Assembly: GCF_003049685.1 (NCBI RefSeq)
Contig: NZ_PYSY02000001.1
Location: 2,339,501-2,403,500 of the forward strand
DNA length: 64,000 nt
Direction: 5' to 3'
Source: Brucella pituitosa
Lineage (GTDB): Bacteria > Pseudomonadota > Alphaproteobacteria > Rhizobiales > Rhizobiaceae
Positions 26,658 through 35,842 of this stretch are shown piece after piece. Both the position numbers and the translations under genes were made by a program. Each line of letters starts with the position of its first letter. Position 1 is the stretch's first letter. The notes under the pieces were generated by a model. It was not told where the DNA came from. It was given only the letters and a program-made list of their open reading frames with translations, and made no database searches.

Positions 26658-27590
26658 TCACTTGTCTTTTTCATGCACGCGAATAAGTCCTTCCTGCGCG
26701 ACTGAAGCAATCAGAAGACCGTCACGCGTGTAAAGCGCACCGCGATTGAACCCGCGTGCACCGGAAGCACTTGGTGTGTCCTGCGTGTACAGGAGCCAGT
26801 CATCGAGCCGGCAAGGACGGTGGAACCACATTGCATGATCAAGGCTCGCCACCTGCAAATCACGGTCGAAAATGGTGCGTCCATGCGGATGAAGCGATGT
26901 ATCGAGCAACGTCATATCCGACAGATAAGCGAGGATTGCCGCCTGCAGAGCACGATCGTCGGGCACGATGCCACGCGCACGCACCCAGACATGCTGGCTG
27001 GGCGCGAGCTTCTCACGCGAAAAATAATGCTTGAGCGAAACCGGCTTGATTTCAATCGGCCGCTCCTGCTCCCAGTATTTGCGCACGCCTGCAGGGGCCA
27101 GGTGGAGATATTCTTCCTTCAGATCGTGATCGCCGACCAGTTGTTCCGGCATCGGCAGGTCTTTCGGCATATCAATCTGATGGCTCAGACCATCTTCATC
27201 AATCTGGAAGGACGCAGACAATGTGAATATCGCCTTGCCATGCTGCTTGGCCAGCACGCGACGCGTATTGAAACTGGAACCGTCACGGATGCGGTCAACC
27301 TCATAGACAATCGGAATGGACGGATCACCCGGGCGCACAAAATATCCGTGCAGGGAATGAACGTGCCGATCCGGCTCAACGGTGCGCTGCGCAGCGATCA
27401 GCGCCTGACCGATCACCTGCCCGCCGAACACACGCTGCCAGCCGACCTGCGGGCTGTTGCCACGGAAGAGATCCATTTCAAGTGTTTCGAGATCAAGCGT
27501 TACAAGCAGTTGCTGCATGGCAGCGGTTTGTTCGCTTTTCACGACACCCGGTTTTTCATTATCGGACCCAGTCTTTTCATTATCTGACAT
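26658..27590 (-). CDS. tesB: Acyl-CoA thioesterase II
   Basis: Hydrolyses medium- and long-chain acyl-CoA. 310 residues of the double hot-dog TesB fold: LFRGNSPQVGWQRVFGGQVIGQAL opens the first half, HSLHGYFVRPGDPSIPI carries the first signature, and the second hot dog contains LASLDHAMWFHRP form (here VASLDHAMWFHRP) with the catalytic Asp. Start MSDNEKTG at 27590 is preferred; upstream residues to 27689 overlap the divergent gene's leader and lack similarity. Divergent from the ubiquinone hydroxylase-like gene. Confidence 0.93.
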   Translation of the reverse strand: MSDNEKTGSDNEKPGVVKSEQTAAMQQLLVTLDLETLEMDLFRGNSPQVGWQRVFGGQVIGQALIAAQRTVEPDRHVHSLHGYFVRPGDPSIPIVYEVDRIRDGSSFNTRRVLAKQHGKAIFTLSASFQIDEDGLSHQIDMPKDLPMPEQLVGDHDLKEEYLHLAPAGVRKYWEQERPIEIKPVSLKHYFSREKLAPSQHVWVRARGIVPDDRALQAAILAYLSDMTLLDTSLHPHGRTIFDRDLQVASLDHAMWFHRPCRLDDWLLYTQDTPSASGARGFNRGALYTRDGLLIASVAQEGLIRVHEKDK

Positions 27591-27724
27591 GGACAGCCTG
27601 TCTCCTGAAATCCTATATAGGCAATATATTCTCGGTGAACTGTTTGTGCCTGCACAAGAGAAACTGTCAAGTGGAAGCCTTTGCTTCACCGAAGGGTGAT
27701 CTGAATATCCGAAAGGAACGAGCG

Positions 27725-28969
27725 ATGTCTGCAGCTAACAGTCAAAAGACAACGGACAAGAACGATCTCATCATTGCAGGCGGCGGCTATGTCGGGCTTG
27801 TGACTGCTGTTGCCGTCAAGTCCGCCGCTCCGCATCTTTCTGTTACGGTGATTGATGGCGCACCGGCTGGCGCATGGAAAAAAGACCCGCGCGCGTCTTC
27901 CATTGCAGCCGCAGCCTCCCGGATGCTCGACAAGCTTGGCTGCTGGCAGGAAATCGTTACCGAAGCTCAGCCCATCACCGAAATGGTTGTCACCGATTCC
28001 CGCACATCTGATCCCGTGCGTCCGGTGTATCTCACCTTTGCAGGCGACGTTAACCCCGGTGAGCCGTTCGCGCATATGGTTGAAAACCGCGTTCTCAACA
28101 CCGCACTTCACAAACAGGCAGAGAAGCTCGGCATCACCTTCATCGAAGGCATGAGCGTCGAGAATTTCGAAACCAATCCGGAATCCGTCACTGTCAAACT
28201 GGCAAATGGCGAAACGCTCACGACACGCCTGCTGATTGCTGCCGATGGTGCAAAATCGCGCCTGCGTGACATTGCAGGCATCAAGACGGTCAACTGGGAC
28301 TATGATCAGTCCGGCATCGTTTGTAACGTCGCCCACGAGCGTCCGCATGGCGGCCGCGCCGATGAACATTTCCTGCCTGCCGGTCCGTTCGCGATTCTCC
28401 CGCTTCCCGGCAACCGCAGTTCGCTTGTCTGGACAGAACGCACAGCAGATGCCGAACGGTTGATCCGCGAAGATGATTTCATCTTTGAAGCCGAACTTGA
28501 ACAGCGTTTCGGCCATCGCCTCGGTGCACTCACTGTCGAAGGCCCGCGCCGTGCATTTCCGCTCGGCCTGACACTGGCACGTGAATTCGTGAAACCACGC
28601 TTTGCGCTTGTGGGTGACGCTGCACACCGCATCCACCCGATTGCCGGCCAGGGTCTCAATCTTGGCTTCCGTGATGCAGCAGCCATCGCCGAAGTCATCG
28701 TCGAAACGGATCGTCTTGGTCTCGATATCGGCTCCTTTGCGGCCCTTGAACGCTATCAGGCATGGCGCCGCTTCGACACGGTGCAGATGGGTGTCACGAC
28801 CGATGTGCTGACCAAATTGTTCTCCAATGACAATCCCGCTATTCGCACGATCCGCGACATCGGCCTTGGGCTTGTCGACCGCGTACCAAGCCTCAAATCC
28901 TTCTTCATCAAACAGGCAGCAGGACTATCAGGCGATACTCCACGTCTTTTGCAGGGTGAAGCGATTTAA
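27725..28969 (+). CDS. FAD-dependent ubiquinone-biosynthesis hydroxylase (UbiH/UbiF/UbiL family)
   Basis: Flavoprotein monooxygenase of 414 residues. Dinucleotide motif IIAGGGYVGLVTA near the start, the middle LLIAADGAKSRLRDIAG (DG motif) and the FAD-ribityl motif VGDAAHRIHPIAGQGLNLG (about 296) together identify the UbiH/COQ6 group, which hydroxylates the ring of ubiquinone precursors. Which ring position it modifies cannot be read from sequence; alphaproteobacteria often use one broad enzyme for several positions. ATG at 27725 follows GAAAGGAACG. The stop TAA runs straight into a palindromic repeat. Confidence 0.9.
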   Translation: MSAANSQKTTDKNDLIIAGGGYVGLVTAVAVKSAAPHLSVTVIDGAPAGAWKKDPRASSIAAAASRMLDKLGCWQEIVTEAQPITEMVVTDSRTSDPVRPVYLTFAGDVNPGEPFAHMVENRVLNTALHKQAEKLGITFIEGMSVENFETNPESVTVKLANGETLTTRLLIAADGAKSRLRDIAGIKTVNWDYDQSGIVCNVAHERPHGGRADEHFLPAGPFAILPLPGNRSSLVWTERTADAERLIREDDFIFEAELEQRFGHRLGALTVEGPRRAFPLGLTLAREFVKPRFALVGDAAHRIHPIAGQGLNLGFRDAAAIAEVIVETDRLGLDIGSFAALERYQAWRRFDTVQMGVTTDVLTKLFSNDNPAIRTIRDIGLGLVDRVPSLKSFFIKQAAGLSGDTPRLLQGEAI

Positions 28970-29029
28970 AGCATTTGAGCCAAAATCGGGAACCGGTTTT
29001 GCGCTCAGAAATGCGTCAAAACAAATAGA
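28967..29029. repeat. Palindromic repeat after the ubiquinone hydroxylase gene
   Basis: Arms aagcatttgagc and gctcagaaatgcg pair around caaaatcgggaaccggtttt, followed by tcaaaacaaatag, the linker of the mosaic repeats. The left edge overlaps the TAA stop codon. Confidence 0.65.
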
Positions 29030-29155
29030 TCGAGTCAAACGCGCAAAAGGGGCGTTACTTTTCGGGAATAACGCAACGCTTCCTGATGGCAAAAGCTTCA
29101 ACCTTTGCTAAAAAAGAGCAGGCACTAGCTTAGGCGTCGGGGGACTCGCGAGCAT

Positions 29156-30361
29156 ATGCATACGGATGACAGACTGATAGACAAAGCCATCCGCATGCAG
29201 AGCGGCTTATTGTCGGCAGAATTGCTGCACAGATTATCCAAAATCGCAGGCGCTCTGGCTGTTCTGGCGGCTATCGCTGTTACAGTGATCTATTCGGTTA
29301 CGAAACCCGATAACAACTGGGACATGATCCCTTATATCGCCACCGCGATTGAGAATCGCTACCCGGATGCGACAGCGCTTCACGAAGAAACATGGCGGCA
29401 GGTTGCAGCTGTTACCACGCCAGACGAGATCAACGCTCTGAAATACGCCGGTGATTATCGCCGCGCGCAATGGGAAAGCCCCAATAACTTTCAGTCGCAA
29501 CTTATCATGTACAGGGTCAAGATCGGCTATGTGCAGATGTTGCGTCTCATCGAACCCTATACAGGGCTTGTGCTGGGAGGGCATCTCATCAGTCTCGCAG
29601 CAGCGATTGCTTCTGGTCTGATTATCCTTGCGATCCTCGCCTATTATAACGCGCTTCAGGCCGGGCTTCTGGTCGGGCCCGCCCTTCTGCTGGCAGGCTT
29701 TGGACCGATGACGTCTGCTGTCTTTCCAGACATTGTTCTGGCTGCATTTTCCTTTGCAGCCATTTTTGCCCTGTTGAAAGAGCGGGACTGGCTCGCATCT
29801 GTCCTGCTCGTTCTGTCATTTACGATCAGACCCGACAATATAATAATGATTTTTGCCCTGTTGATAGCTGCAGTGCTTTTTGGCTGGCGCAAGCTGCCTT
29901 TGCTTACGGCATTCATCGCATCCATTATCATAGGCCTCCTTATCTCCAGTCGTGCCGGGCATCCCGGCTGGTGGGCACATCTCTATTTCACCTGCATCCA
30001 AATGCAGAATTCCATGAGTGGCTTCAAACCGGACTTCTCGCTTCTGCTCCTCATCAAGGCTTATATTCGCGGTGTCATTCTGGCGCTTTATCTCGAAAGC
30101 TGGCCTTCAATGCTTTTGGTATCACTGGTGGCGTGGGCGGCAATGGCGAGAGCCGGTATCAAGACCACAATTCCTCGGCTCAATGGCATTGTTTTCGCCA
30201 TGTTCATCGGGATGCTTGGCAAGTTCGTCTATTTCCCGATGCCCTATGACCGCTTTTTCTTCAACATGATCATAATTATGGTTCTGATGCTTTCCCTTGC
30301 ATGGGCAGCGGATACAAACCGGAAGGCTGCACTGGAAGCAGCGGAGCACCGCCCTATGTGA
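29156..30361 (+). CDS. Polytopic membrane protein of unknown function
   Basis: 401 residues with about nine hydrophobic segments. A 70-residue loop after the first segment carries NNWDMIPYIATAIE, and a cluster FTIRPDNIIM sits between later segments. A large first extracytoplasmic loop with an acidic residue and Arg-Pro-Asp later on are seen in GT-C-type glycosyltransferases and related polysaccharide proteins, but I do not see a decisive motif. Near the ribosome site: GGGGGA about 12 bases before the ATG. Stands alone between a repeat and osmC; function unknown. Confidence 0.75.
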   Translation: MHTDDRLIDKAIRMQSGLLSAELLHRLSKIAGALAVLAAIAVTVIYSVTKPDNNWDMIPYIATAIENRYPDATALHEETWRQVAAVTTPDEINALKYAGDYRRAQWESPNNFQSQLIMYRVKIGYVQMLRLIEPYTGLVLGGHLISLAAAIASGLIILAILAYYNALQAGLLVGPALLLAGFGPMTSAVFPDIVLAAFSFAAIFALLKERDWLASVLLVLSFTIRPDNIIMIFALLIAAVLFGWRKLPLLTAFIASIIIGLLISSRAGHPGWWAHLYFTCIQMQNSMSGFKPDFSLLLLIKAYIRGVILALYLESWPSMLLVSLVAWAAMARAGIKTTIPRLNGIVFAMFIGMLGKFVYFPMPYDRFFFNMIIIMVLMLSLAWAADTNRKAALEAAEHRPM

Positions 30362-30388
30362 GGTGTAACCCAAACAGAGGAGCTTCCC

Positions 30389-30826
30389 ATGGACAGAAAA
30401 GCAACGGCAGTCTGGAAAGGTACACTCAAAGACGGCAAAGGCACGCTCAACACGCAAAGTGGTGCATTGAAAGACTTGCCTTACGACTTCAAGGCGCGCT
30501 TTGAAGATGAAAGTGGCCGCGCTGGCACCAATCCGGAAGAACTGCTGGGGGCAGCACATGCTGGCTGTTTCGCAATGCAACTTTCCGCACTTCTGACCGA
30601 GCACGGTACACCAGCTGAGAAGCTGGAAGCCACTGCCACGGTAACAGTCGGCCCCGCATCAGGCGGCGGTTTCGCAATCTCACGCAGCGCGTTGACACTC
30701 AACGCCACCATACCTGGGATTTCCGCAGATGACTTTGCAAGTCTCGCCAGGAAAGCAAAGGAATCCTGTCCACTTTCGAAAGCACTGGGCGCAATCGAAG
30801 TAACACTGGATGCCAAGCTGGTCTGA
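30389..30826 (+). CDS. OsmC-family peroxiredoxin-like protein
   Basis: Thiol-dependent organic hydroperoxide reductase, 145 residues, the usual length for OsmC. Both redox cysteines are present: one in AAHAGCFAMQLS and one in AKESCPLSKAL. The NPEELLGAAHA segment and early KATAVWKGTLKDGKG are typical of OsmC rather than Ohr. Start at 30389 after GAGGAGC. A bidirectional terminator separates it from the VOC gene. Confidence 0.93.
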   Translation: MDRKATAVWKGTLKDGKGTLNTQSGALKDLPYDFKARFEDESGRAGTNPEELLGAAHAGCFAMQLSALLTEHGTPAEKLEATATVTVGPASGGGFAISRSALTLNATIPGISADDFASLARKAKESCPLSKALGAIEVTLDAKLV

Positions 30827-30838
30827 GCGATCAATATG

Positions 30839-30865
30839 AAAAAAGCGGGCCGTGCCCGCTTTTTT
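30839..30865. terminator. Bidirectional terminator between osmC-like and VOC genes
   Basis: AAAAAAGCGGGC / GCCCGCTTTTTT with a 3-base loop; A and T runs on both sides let it serve both convergent genes. It overlaps the VOC stop codon. Confidence 0.85.
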
Positions 30866-31235
30866 ATTCCGGCAAATGGCAGACAGCCTCGATATTGTGT
30901 CCATCGGGATCAATCACAAAAGCCGCATAATAGTCCGGGTGATAGTGCTCACGCAGACCGGGTTTACCGTTATCGCGTCCGCCTGCAGTAAGTGCCGCCT
31001 CATAGAAGCGATCGACTTCGGAACGCGTGCCTGCCGAAAAAGCCACATGCAACACGCCTGCAAGCTTTGAGCCTTTCTGCTTACCGATCCAGAATTCCGG
31101 CTTGCCATTTCGGCCATAACCGACCCAATCACCAAATTCCATCGCCCGCGTGATGCCCAGAGGGGCTAACGCTGCATCATAGAATGCGCGGGATTTTGGC
31201 ATGCTGGAAATGTTGAAACCGATATGATCGAGCAT
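30864..31235 (-). CDS. VOC-superfamily (glyoxalase-like) protein
   Basis: 123 residues forming one vicinal-oxygen-chelate unit: MLDHIGFNISSMPKSRAFYD at the start with metal-type His, HVAFSAGTR with a second His, and the end DPDGHNIEAVCH with Glu. Closest in style to the glyoxalase/bleomycin-resistance subgroup widely kept in rhizobia; substrate unknown. Stop codon overlaps the shared terminator. Confidence 0.88.
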   Translation of the reverse strand: MLDHIGFNISSMPKSRAFYDAALAPLGITRAMEFGDWVGYGRNGKPEFWIGKQKGSKLAGVLHVAFSAGTRSEVDRFYEAALTAGGRDNGKPGLREHYHPDYYAAFVIDPDGHNIEAVCHLPE

Positions 31236-31330
31236 GAAAGACCTTCAAAGCAGCGATGAATTCCACTAATTAGATCAGATATCGGCAAAACAGCAAAGAT
31301 CAAGTCCCTGCCAATAGATGAGACAAAAGG

Positions 31331-31353
31331 AAAGGGAGGCAGAGCCTCCCTTT
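31331..31353 (-). terminator. Probable terminator downstream of sdhB
   Basis: Perfect 10-bp arms AAAGGGAGGC / GCCTCCCTTT with a 3-base loop, 120 bases beyond the sdhB stop, followed on the minus strand by CCTTTTG. The T run is short. Confidence 0.55.
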
Positions 31354-31380
31354 TCTTTCTTTCAATGCAGTGCGTTCTAA

Positions 31381-31512
31381 ACGCGGCGCTCGACCACCAT
31401 CTTCTTGATCTCGGCACAAGAGGCGTGGAGGCCGCAGGCCAACAGGGATCAAAAAAGAGGCGATTGCCGCGATTATACGCGGCGCTCGACCATCATCTTC
31501 TTGATCTCGGCA
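31381..31512. repeat. Duplicated 3' end of sdhB behind the gene
   Basis: Bases 31477-31512 (the last codons of sdhB, without the TTA-encoded stop's first base) recur at 31381-31416 with 35 of 36 identical. The second copy still ends in an in-frame stop and would read AEIKKMVVERRV, against [12 protein letters not shown] in sdhB. In addition AGGCGATTGCCG (31458-31469) is an exact inverted copy of 31508-31519 inside sdhB. Confidence 0.9.
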
Positions 31513-32252
31513 ATCGCCTTTGCAGGGTTGAGACCCTTCGGGCAAGTCTGCGCGCAGTTCATGATCGTGTGGCAGCGATACAGACGGAACGGATCTTCGA
31601 GGTTGTCGAGACGTTCGCCCTTGGCTTCATCGCGGCTGTCGATCAGCCAGCGATAGGCCTGAAGCAGCACGGCTGGTCCAAGATAACGGTCGCCATTCCA
31701 CCAGTAGCTTGGGCACGAGGTCGAGCAGCAGGCGCAGAGAATGCACTCGTAAAGACCATCGAGCTTCTGACGATCTTCGTGGCTCTGCAGCCATTCCTTC
31801 TGCGGCTCAGGCGAAACCGTCTTGAGCCAAGGCTCAATCGAACGGTGCTGGGCGTAGAAGTTGCTGAGATCAGGCACCAGATCCTTCACAACCGGCATAT
31901 GCGGCAGCGGATAAACCTTGATGGGCCCCTTGATCTCGTCCATGCCCTTGGTGCAGGCGAGCGTGTTGGCGCCATCGATGTTCATCGCGCAGGAACCGCA
32001 AATGCCTTCACGGCACGAACGGCGCAGAGTCAGCGTCGGATCGATCTTATTCTTGATGTAAAGAAGACCATCGAGCACCATCGGGCCGCAATCGTCGCGG
32101 TCGATATAATAGGTATCGATGCTTGGATTTGCATCGTCATCCGGCGACCAGCGATAAATGCGGTACTCCGTTACATTCTTGGCACCATCTGGACGCGGCC
32201 AGGTCTTGCCTTCCTGCATACGGGAGTTTTTGGGAAGTGCGAGTTCAACCAT
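31473..32252 (-). CDS. sdhB: Succinate dehydrogenase iron-sulfur subunit
   Basis: Electron-transfer subunit of complex II, 259 residues. Three cluster motifs in order: CREGICGSC for the 2Fe-2S centre, [13 protein letters not shown] for 4Fe-4S, and [14 protein letters not shown] shared by 3Fe-4S and 4Fe-4S. Last gene of sdhCDAB, 15 bases after sdhA. The C-terminal codons are duplicated immediately downstream (31381-31416), but the gene itself looks intact. Confidence 0.98.
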   Translation of the reverse strand: MVELALPKNSRMQEGKTWPRPDGAKNVTEYRIYRWSPDDDANPSIDTYYIDRDDCGPMVLDGLLYIKNKIDPTLTLRRSCREGICGSCAMNIDGANTLACTKGMDEIKGPIKVYPLPHMPVVKDLVPDLSNFYAQHRSIEPWLKTVSPEPQKEWLQSHEDRQKLDGLYECILCACCSTSCPSYWWNGDRYLGPAVLLQAYRWLIDSRDEAKGERLDNLEDPFRLYRCHTIMNCAQTCPKGLNPAKAIAEIKKMMVERRV

Positions 32253-32267
32253 TGCTCATTCCCTCAA

Positions 32268-34112
32268 TTAGTAAACGCGCTTTTTCGGCGCGATTTTGGC
32301 CAGGCTGATGCCACCTTCATCCTCGGTCGTCAGCGGATCGAGATGAACTGGGCGGTAATCAAGCTTCACGTCGCCATTTGGCGACAGCCACGACAGGGTG
32401 TGTTTACGCCATTCGGCGTCGTTACGGTCCGGGAAATCCTCATGCGCATGCGCGCCGCGGCTTTCGTGACGGGCTTCAGCCGAAACGACTGTTACCATCG
32501 CGTTTGCCATCAGGTTTTCCAGTTCCAGCGTCTCAACCAGATCGGAGTTCCAGATCATCGAGCGGTCGCTGACCTTGATGTCCGGAAGTTCTTTCCAGAT
32601 CTCAGCCATACGTGCCACGCCCTGCTTGAGCGATTCATCCGTGCGGAACACGGCCGCATCTTCCTGCATGGTGCGCTGCATTTTTTCGCGCAGTTCTGCG
32701 GTCGGCGTTGAGCCGTTGGCATAACGAAGACGATGGAAACGATCCATGATCTTTTCAACGGCTGCTTCGTTGATGTCCGGAATCTTCGCAGCGCGGTCAA
32801 TGACTTCGCCAGCACGGATTGCCGCCGCACGGCCAAACACCACGAGATCGATCAGCGAGTTGGAACCCAGACGGTTAGCACCATGAACAGACGCACAGCC
32901 TGCTTCACCGACAGCCATCAGGCCCGGCTGTACGCGGTCCGGATCTTCCGAGGTCGGGTTCAGCACTTCGCCCCAGTAATTGGTTGGAATGCCGCCCATA
33001 TTGTAGTGAACGGTTGGCAGAACCGGGATCGGTTCCTTGGTCACATCGACACCTGCGAAAATCTTGGCCGACTCGGAAATACCCGGCAGACGTTCATGCA
33101 GAACAGCCGGATCGAGATGGTCGAGATGCAGGTAGATGTGGTCCTTGTTCTTGCCAACGCCGCGACCAGCGCGGATTTCCATGGTCATGCAGCGCGAGAC
33201 AACGTCACGCGAAGCAAGATCCTTGGCAGAAGGCGCATAACGCTCCATGAAGCGCTCGCCTTCGGAATTGACGAGATAACCGCCTTCGCCGCGCGCGCCT
33301 TCAGTGATCAGGCAGCCTGCGCCGTAAATGCCGGTCGGATGGAACTGAACGAATTCCATATCCTGCAAAGGCAAGCCAGCGCGAGCGGCCATACCGCCAC
33401 CGTCGCCGGTGCAGGTGTGAGCAGACGTAGCCGAGAAATACGAACGGCCATAACCGCCCGTCGCCAGAACCACCATCTTGGCGGAGAAGCGATGGATCGT
33501 CCCGTCGTCGAGGTTCCAGGCAACAACGCCTGTGCAGACGCCGTCGGTCATGATCAGATCGAGCGCAAAATATTCGATGAAGAACTGCGCGTTGTTCTTG
33601 AGCGACTGGCCGTAAAGCGTGTGCAGGATCGCGTGGCCGGTGCGGTCAGCAGCAGCGCAGGTGCGCTGAACCGGAGGACCATCACCAAAGTTCTGCATAT
33701 GGCCGCCAAACGGGCGCTGATAAATCTTGCCTTCTTCGGTACGCGAGAAAGGCACGCCGTAATGCTCCAGTTCGTAAACCGCAGCAGGTGCTTCACGCGC
33801 CAGATATTCCATGGCATCGGTGTCGCCGAGCCAGTCCGATCCCTTGACGGTATCGTACATATGCCACTGCCAGCTATCCGGACCCATATTCTTGAGCGAC
33901 GCTGCAATACCGCCCTGCGCTGCAACCGTATGGGAACGCGTCGGGAAAACCTTGGTGATGCAGGCTGTTTTCAGGCCCTGTTCAGCCATGCCGAGCGTTG
34001 CGCGCAGACCGGCGCCACCGGCACCAACCACGACAACATCAAATTTATGATCAATGAACTTGTAGTTCTTTTCGCCCGCAGCACCGGCTGCATTATTTTG
34101 TGCACTAGCCAT
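32268..34112 (-). CDS. sdhA: Succinate dehydrogenase flavoprotein subunit
   Basis: Catalytic subunit of complex II oxidising succinate to fumarate, 614 residues. FAD motif [15 protein letters not shown], covalent FAD histidine in [12 protein letters not shown], catalytic region with GARGEGGYL and [11 protein letters not shown], and the C-terminal WRKHTLSWL. Length and order are standard. Seven bases downstream of sdhD on the same strand, in the operon sdhC-sdhD-sdhA-sdhB. Confidence 0.98.
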   Translation of the reverse strand: MASAQNNAAGAAGEKNYKFIDHKFDVVVVGAGGAGLRATLGMAEQGLKTACITKVFPTRSHTVAAQGGIAASLKNMGPDSWQWHMYDTVKGSDWLGDTDAMEYLAREAPAAVYELEHYGVPFSRTEEGKIYQRPFGGHMQNFGDGPPVQRTCAAADRTGHAILHTLYGQSLKNNAQFFIEYFALDLIMTDGVCTGVVAWNLDDGTIHRFSAKMVVLATGGYGRSYFSATSAHTCTGDGGGMAARAGLPLQDMEFVQFHPTGIYGAGCLITEGARGEGGYLVNSEGERFMERYAPSAKDLASRDVVSRCMTMEIRAGRGVGKNKDHIYLHLDHLDPAVLHERLPGISESAKIFAGVDVTKEPIPVLPTVHYNMGGIPTNYWGEVLNPTSEDPDRVQPGLMAVGEAGCASVHGANRLGSNSLIDLVVFGRAAAIRAGEVIDRAAKIPDINEAAVEKIMDRFHRLRYANGSTPTAELREKMQRTMQEDAAVFRTDESLKQGVARMAEIWKELPDIKVSDRSMIWNSDLVETLELENLMANAMVTVVSAEARHESRGAHAHEDFPDRNDAEWRKHTLSWLSPNGDVKLDYRPVHLDPLTTEDEGGISLAKIAPKKRVY

Positions 34113-34119
34113 CGGGCTA

Positions 34120-34503
34120 TCAACCTCCGAAGCTCAGCTTGAGGATCGCATAAACGCAAGCCACACCAACAAACACCGTGAAGAAGGTGTTGAGCATGAC
34201 GAGCAGGACCTTCATGCCTTCGCCGTGAATGTAATCTTCAATAATAACCTGCATGCCAAGACGCATGTGGTAAACGCCGGTCAGCACGAACAGCGCCATG
34301 ACAAGCGCTGTGAATGGATACGCCAGAACGGCCTTCACTTCCGCATAGCTTGCGCCATGAAGCGAAATGACCAGACCAATGAAAAACAAAACCAGCGGCA
34401 CGAGTGCGACAGCACTCATACGCTGAAACCAGAAATGGCCGGTGCCTTCCTTGGCCGACCCCAGACCGCGAACCTTGCCGAGAGGCGTACGCATATCGCT
34501 CAT
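34120..34503 (-). CDS. sdhD: Succinate dehydrogenase membrane anchor subunit
   Basis: Quinone- and heme-binding membrane anchor, 127 residues with three transmembrane helices. The conserved [20 protein letters not shown] carries the heme ligand and quinone-site Asp-Tyr. Start [13 protein letters not shown] (34503) is the family start; the longer frame from 34548 runs into sdhC. Located between sdhC and sdhA. Confidence 0.95.
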   Translation of the reverse strand: MSDMRTPLGKVRGLGSAKEGTGHFWFQRMSAVALVPLVLFFIGLVISLHGASYAEVKAVLAYPFTALVMALFVLTGVYHMRLGMQVIIEDYIHGEGMKVLLVMLNTFFTVFVGVACVYAILKLSFGG

Positions 34504-34516
34504 GTCAGAAATCCTT

Positions 34517-34915
34517 TCAGCGCACTGCGAAAGCAACAACCCAGACAAGGATCGTCGCAGGCAGCGAGAAGGCCAACGTCAGCCAGGCAATCTTGCTGGC
34601 TGTGTGCTTTTCAAGTCCAGCGCCCATGTCCCAGATGAAATGGCGTATGCCGCCAGCCAGATGGTGCAACAACGCCCATGTGTAGCCGAACAGCACAATA
34701 TAGCCGATCCACGAACTATAGACCCAGCTTACGGTTTTGAAGGCATCTTCGCCGATTGCAGCAGCGATCAGCCATGCAGCGAGGAGAAGGGTTCCGAAAT
34801 AAAGCGCGCCACCCGTGATACGATGGATGATGGACATCGTCATCGTGATCTTCGGTCGATAGATCGACAAATGCGGCGACAAAGGACGCTGACGCGTAAC
34901 GGTCGGTTGTGTCAT
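34517..34915 (-). CDS. sdhC: Succinate dehydrogenase cytochrome b556 subunit
   Basis: First gene of sdhCDAB; 132 residues, three transmembrane helices. HLSIYRPKITMTMSIIHRITG is the classic SdhC opening with Ser and Arg of the quinone site; WALLHHLAGGIRHFIWD holds the heme-ligand His. Start MTQPTVTRQRPLSPH at 34915. The promoter must lie in the gap to the right, where a doubtful small frame is read divergently. Confidence 0.96.
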   Translation of the reverse strand: MTQPTVTRQRPLSPHLSIYRPKITMTMSIIHRITGGALYFGTLLLAAWLIAAAIGEDAFKTVSWVYSSWIGYIVLFGYTWALLHHLAGGIRHFIWDMGAGLEKHTASKIAWLTLAFSLPATILVWVVAFAVR

Positions 34916-34977
34916 GGCTCTCGTGGGCTTCCCTGACGTTTCTACCCGCTTCATCTTACCAGTCTTTTATTGGCAGA

Positions 34978-35163
34978 ATGAAACGAATGGCGGTTCATTC
35001 AGAACCGAGTTCGATGTCGCTCACAACGCAGGAAACAGAATTTTTCGATCCTGCGCCGGCACGACCCAGAAAATGTGGCTGGATCGTGTCGCACGACCCT
35101 ATCTGGCGCTTTCTACTGCGCTTTTACCCTCTCGTCAAAGAAGCTTTTTCACGAAAAGACTAA
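34978..35163 (+). CDS. Doubtful small hypothetical protein divergent from sdhC
   Basis: Possible 61-residue protein MKRMAVHSEPSS...EAFSRKD in the 356-base gap between sdhC and the GNAT gene. It has a sensible amino-acid mix with RPRKCGWIVSHDPIWRFL and no rare-codon run, but no ribosome site, no family I recognise, and a longer frame overlaps it in another phase. The rest of the gap (34916-34977 and 35164-35271) shows nothing definite and must contain the sdhC promoter. Confidence 0.3.
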   Translation: MKRMAVHSEPSSMSLTTQETEFFDPAPARPRKCGWIVSHDPIWRFLLRFYPLVKEAFSRKD

Positions 35164-35271
35164 CAATTGGTCGCACCTTAGCGACACAATCGCGTGATTG
35201 CGGCATTCAAACGATTGAAGTCAGGGATTCCCAAAAACATGTGTAATTTCATCCACTTTTGCGGATGAGGC

Positions 35272-35730
35272 CTAGTTGCCGAAGCGAATCACATAGCTCG
35301 ACCAGTCGGCAGCAGTCGCGATCTGCTCATAGAGCTTGCGGCCATCTTCCGGCACGCGCGGCGCATTGAGCACCAGCTTCGACCAGCTGCGTTCTTCTGC
35401 CTTGTCGGCCAGCAAGTCGATGAGTGCCTTGGCGATGCCTTTACCGCGATGATCGTGATGCACGTAGATATGATCCACCTGCCCTGCACGAAGACCGGAT
35501 ACCGGCTCCGGGAGATCGTAAAAGATAACGAAGCCAACGAGGTCGCCGTCAACGCGAGCGCCCAGAATCTCAGTGGCGCGGTCCTGCAGCAAATGCTCAG
35601 CGTAAAACTCATCCGGACGACGCGGCGCACCGCGCTTCAGTGCCTGCGCATAGCTCGCAAGCAGCGGCGCGAACTCATGGGCATCGCGCAGATGAAGAAG
35701 CGCTATATCGACGGCATGATCTACGGTCAT
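35272..35730 (-). CDS. GNAT-family N-acetyltransferase
   Basis: Acetyl-CoA-dependent acetyltransferase of 152 residues. Motif A is clear: VDHIYVHHDHRGKGIAKALIDLL with the R-G-x-G-x-A pyrophosphate loop, then KLVLNAPRVPEDGRKLYEQ, of which the last part is motif B with Tyr. Substrate unknown. Start MTVDHAVDIALLHLRDAHEF at 35730; an ATG at 35748 is less likely. Confidence 0.88.
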   Translation of the reverse strand: MTVDHAVDIALLHLRDAHEFAPLLASYAQALKRGAPRRPDEFYAEHLLQDRATEILGARVDGDLVGFVIFYDLPEPVSGLRAGQVDHIYVHHDHRGKGIAKALIDLLADKAEERSWSKLVLNAPRVPEDGRKLYEQIATAADWSSYVIRFGN

Positions 35731-35842
35731 GAGCAATCTTTCCCTCAAAATATATTTCCTGAAATCGGAAACACCTCAATTGTAGACAAGAGCTCGGTGT
35801 AGACAAGACCCCGACCAAAGGTAAAGCCCAGTGCACGCGACA

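Noticed and set aside
27686-28636. 316-codon minus frame opposite the ubiquinone hydroxylase gene
   Set aside because: Antisense shadow; the plus frame has all three flavoprotein motifs.
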